In this document: positions 60,895 through 64,000 of the stretch, piece by piece | How positions within the stretch are numbered: the first letter of the stretch is position 1 | How the letters are laid out: every line of letters starts with the position of its first letter | Assembly: GCA_034769895.1 (NCBI GenBank) | Contig: CM068367.1 | Span: 709,064,885 to 709,128,884, forward strand | Source: Magicicada septendecula | Lineage: Eukaryota; Arthropoda; Insecta; Hemiptera; Cicadidae | Reading direction: 5' to 3' | DNA length: 64,000 nucleotides | Made by a program: the position numbers and the translations under genes | The notes under the pieces: generated by a model | The model's database searches: none | The model's input: the letters and a program-made list of their open reading frames with translations, nothing else | Told to the model about the DNA's origin: nothing

Positions 60895-63140
60895 AAAGGG
60901 GTAGTTTAACTGCAAAATTTTATGTTTTAACAAGGGTAATTTTTTCTATGACGAACGATAACTGCCGTAAATTCAAACAGAATCAAATACACTTTTGCAT
61001 ATCTTTTTGTATTTTACAGAACTCAAGTTCTGTTGATTTTGTTGAAGAGAGGTTAAGGGGAAAGGGTAGTTTACCTGCAACGTTTTATATTTTAACAAGG
61101 GTATTTTCTATGGCAAACGATAACAGACGCAAATTCAAACTGAATCAAATAATTTTTTACATACAGCTCTGAATTGTAGAGTTCTCAAGACATATTGTTT
61201 TTGGTGAAATCGGTTAAGGGAAACGGGTTGTTTAACGACAACGTTTTATGTTTTAACAATGGTATTTTCTATGGCAAACGATAACAGACGCAAATTCAAA
61301 CAGAATCAAATAATTTTTTGCATACAGCCCTGAATTGTAGAGTACTCAAAATCTATTGTTTTTGGATAAGATGGTTAAGGAAAAGGGGTAGGATACCAGC
61401 AACATTTTATGTTTTAACAAGGATAATTTTTTATATGACGAACGATAAATGCCGCAAATTCAAACAGAATCAACTACGTTTTTGCATAACTTTTTGAATT
61501 AAGGAGAACTCAAGGTCAGTTGATTTTGTTGAAGATCGGATAAGGGAAAGGGGTAGTTTACTAGCAACATTTTATGTTTTAAGAAGGGTAATTTTTTTTT
61601 GACGAAAGATAACTGCCGTAAATTCAAAGAGAATCAAATAATTTTTTGCATACGTTCCTGAATTGTAGAGAACGCAATTTTTCGTGAAGATCGGTTAATG
61701 GAAAGGGGTAGTTTACCTGCAACATTTTATGTTGTCACAAGAGAAATGTTTTCATGACGAACGATAACTGCTGCACATTGAAACAGAATCAAATTTTTTT
61801 TGCATGCATCACTGCATTGTAGAGGACTGAAGGTCTATTGATTTTGGTGAAGATCGGTTTAGAGAAAGGGGTAGTTTACCTGTAACGTTTTATGTTTTAA
61901 CAAGAGTAAAGTACTTAATTTTGATAAATAATGTATCCTGATAAGAAGCTCATAATAATCCACTGTAGAAACGTAGATGAAATAACTCTAATTGAAGAGG
62001 CTAAGTGAACGAGGTGGGGGTAATTTTCTATTAATGAAAATTATAGTTGAAGGGGTAAGGGAGAATTTTTTATGTGTACTAAGTTATCGGCAACAAAGAA
62101 TTAGTTCTTTGTTAAAATTCCTTCCCGGGCTGTTTAGCCGTAGTCCAATGTTTTCTGCAAAACCAGACATTTCGGCAGTGCCATCGACTGCCATCATCAG
62201 TGAAAATCGTTTGCGAAAACGTGAGGTGGTATAAACGTGATGTTAGTGACCACAATACTGTCGTTAAGGCTGAAGCAATAAGTGGAAAGCAGTAGTCTCT
62301 ATGGAAACATTTCATTTCACAAATGATTTTAAATATATATCTTAGAACATGGAAGTCATGTATAGTTCTCGAAGGGTAATTTTTATATATGGCAAACGAT
62401 AAGAGCCGCAAATTCAAACAGAATCAAATGATTATTTTCATACAGCTCTAAACTATAGAGTTCTCAAGACCTATTGTTTTTGGTGAAGATCGGTTAATGG
62501 AAAAGGGTAGTTTACCAGAACGTTTCATGTGTTAAAAGGGCATTTTCTATGGCAAACGATAACAGCCGCAAATTCAAACAGAATCAAATGATTTTTTGCA
62601 TACATACGGTACTTGATTTGTAGAGTACTCAAAACCTGTTGTTTTTGGTGAAGATCGGTTAAGGGAAAGGGGTAATTTACCAGCAACATTTTATGTTTTA
62701 AAAAGGCTATGTACTATGGCAAACGATAACAGCCGCATATTCAAACAGAATCAAATAATTTTGTGCATACAGCCCTGAATTGTAGAGTTGTCAAGAAAAA
62801 TTGTTTATGGTGAAGATGGTTAAGGGAAAGGGGTAGTTTACCTGCTACGTTTTTTATCAAGGTTACTTTTTTTTGGCAAATGGTAACAGCCGCAAATTCA
62901 AACACAATCAAATAATAATATTTTGCATACAGCCCTGAAATGTAGAGTTCTCAAGACCTATTGTTTTTTGTGAAGATCGGTTAAGGGAAAGGGGTAAATT
63001 CTTGGATTTCGTTGTCCATGACGTGTCCGTTACTTAACTAAACCTCTGATGAAGCCTTCTAAAGGTGAAAGCCGGTTTAGGCTGTAAGGTAAAACTTTAC
63101 GTTTTTACTTATAAAAAACTTAGTGTTCCGAGTCGTTAGG
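60895..63140 (+). repeat. Composite unit 27: canonical unit lacking m4
   Basis: Order m1-m3, m5-m11 with E (61910-62371), A (62996-63140), 2,246 bp. m3 runs straight into m5 near 61380. It shares GATAAGAGCCGC in m8 and GGTAC in m9 with unit 26, its closest relative. The T tract in m7 is only 8 T here, the shortest seen. Confidence 0.91.
61910..62371. mobile_element. Module E, copy 13
   Basis: In unit 27. Adds AATAATGTATCC, CTCTAATTGAAG (which removes the ATG of the + strand frame) and CATTTCACAAATG. Flanks AAGAGTAA and AAGGGTAA. Confidence 0.65.
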
Positions 63141-64000
63141 AAAGGGGTAGTTTACCTGCAAAATTTTATGTTTTAACAAGGGTAATTTTTTCTATGACGA
63201 ACGATAACTGCCGTAAATTCAAACAGAATCAACTACACTTTTGCATATCTTTTTTTATTTTACAGAACTCAAGTTCTGTTGATTTTGTTGAAGAGAGGTT
63301 AAGGGGAAAGGGTAGTTTACCTGCAACGTTTTAAATTTTAACAAGGGTATTTTCTATGGCACACGATAACAGACGGAAATTCAAACTGAATCAAATAATT
63401 TTTTACATACAGCTCTGAATTGTAGAGTTCTCAAGACATATTGTTTTTGGTGAAATCGGTTAAGGGAAAGGGGTAGTTTAACGACAACGTTTTATGTTTT
63501 AACAATGGTATTTTCTATGGCAAACGATAACAGACGCAAATTCAAACAGAATCAAATAATTTTTTGCATACAGCCCTGAATTGTAGAGTACTCAAAATCT
63601 ATTGTTTTTGGATAAGATGTTTAAGGGAATGGGGTAGTTTACCTGCAACGTTTTTTTATCAAGGTTACTTTTTTTTGGCAAACGATAACAGCCGCAAATT
63701 CAAATAGGATCAAATAATGTTTTGAATACAGAACTGAAATGTAATGTTCTCAAGATCTTTTGGTTTTGGTGAAGATCGCTTAAGGGAAAGGGGTAGTTTG
63801 CTAGCAACATTTTATGTTTTAAGAAGGGTAATTTTTTTTGACGAAAGATAACTGCCGTAAATTCAAAGAGAATCAAATAATTTTTTGCATACGTTCCTGA
63901 ATTGTAGAGGACGCAATTTTTCGTGAAGTTCGGTTAATGGAAAGGGGTAGTTTACCTGCAACATTGTATGTTGTCACAAGAGAAATGTTTTCATGACGAA
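63141..64000 (+). repeat. Composite unit 28 (partial): m1-m4, m6, start of m7
   Basis: Truncated by the window end inside m7. m5 is missing (m4 joins m6 near 63797), as in unit 25. A T to A change in m2 (TTTTAAATTTTAAC, near 63332) puts a stop in the 74-codon frame. Confidence 0.88.

Larger units (their letters stand above)
1..64000 (+). repeat. Satellite array of about 160-bp monomers, head to tail
   Basis: The entire window is built from about 155-166 bp monomers in one orientation. Each has a head like GTAGTTTACCTGCAAC, a T-rich stretch near position 40, a core with AACGATAACAGCCGC, and a tail with TTCTCAAGACCTATTG followed by GGTGAAGATCGGTTAAGGG. Eleven diverged types (m1-m11) recur in fixed order. 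In the reference unit they start at 7474 (m1), 7640 (m2), 7800 (m3), 7961 (m4), 8120 (m5), 8285 (m6), 8440 (m7), 8605 (m8, interrupted 8650-9111), 9241 (m9), 9401 (m10) and 9562 (m11). Diverged monomers inside nearly identical multi-monomer units are the hallmark of higher-order satellite repeats. No stretch over 300 bases is free of this repeat except inside module E. Confidence 0.97.

Noticed and set aside
1..64000. Dozens of 60-117 codon open frames on both strands
   Set aside because: They recur only because the DNA repeats, overlap on opposite strands, several lack an ATG start, and none shows a recognisable domain. I treat none as a coding sequence.
1..64000. CRISPR array
   Set aside because: Periodicity is about 160 bp with similar sequence throughout; there are no short identical repeats separated by unique spacers and no cas genes.
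1..64000. Telomeric repeats
   Set aside because: Strings such as GGTTAAGGG recur once per monomer, but there is no short tandem telomere repeat.

Overview
The whole 64 kb window is one uninterrupted, AT-rich tandem array of satellite-like DNA, with every repeat in the same (+) orientation. I see no credible protein-coding gene, rRNA, tRNA, bacterial operon or CRISPR array. The style (about 160-bp monomers grouped into kilobase higher-order repeats, nested insertions, near-identical segmental copies) points to nuclear heterochromatin of a eukaryote, for example a pericentromeric or subtelomeric block. Nothing in the sequence lets me name the species.

The array has three components. (1) A family of about 155-166 bp monomers, which I call m1 to m11. 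They share a core containing AACGATAACAGCCGC and a head resembling GTAGTTTACCTGCAAC. (2) Module A, a 145-bp non-monomer segment present 28 times, always between m11 and m1, so it phases the array into composite units. (3) Module E, a 462-bp segment present 13 times inside m8 and flanked by an 8-bp duplication of monomer sequence (AAGAGTAA / AAGRGTAA). E therefore looks like an old insertion that was later amplified with the satellite.

The canonical composite unit is m1-m2-m3-m4-m5-m6-m7-m8[E]-m9-m10-m11-A, about 2.40 kb (best seen at 7474-9875, 14329-16734, 54333-56740 and 58488-60894). All other units derive from it by loss or fusion of monomers and by one shared deletion that removed most of E but left its last 29 bp as a scar (18 copies).

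Layout: 1-7.6 kb, two copies of a 3.82-kb superunit without E. 7.5-11.6 kb, one canonical unit plus a 1.75-kb derivative. About 11.7-27.0 kb, three nearly identical copies of a 5.11-kb superunit. 27.0-34.8 kb, mixed units of 1.75, 2.73 and 3.34 kb. 34.8-37.65 kb, two nearly identical 1,442-bp units. 37.7-51.3 kb, a 3,448-bp unit seen three times, interleaved with short 0.95-1.4 kb units. 51.3-64 kb, canonical and single-monomer-deleted units.

The most interesting possibility is that module A carries a hammerhead-ribozyme-like core on the + strand (CTGATGA, stem, GAAA, with drawable stems I and III and a GTA triplet before the stem I strand), once per composite unit. Module E carries a second CTGATGA-stem-GAAA motif on the minus strand, next to two further hairpins; that resembles the tail motif of some retroelements. 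Both modules have an invariant length in every copy. These are hypotheses from reading the sequence; no folding, alignment or database search was run.
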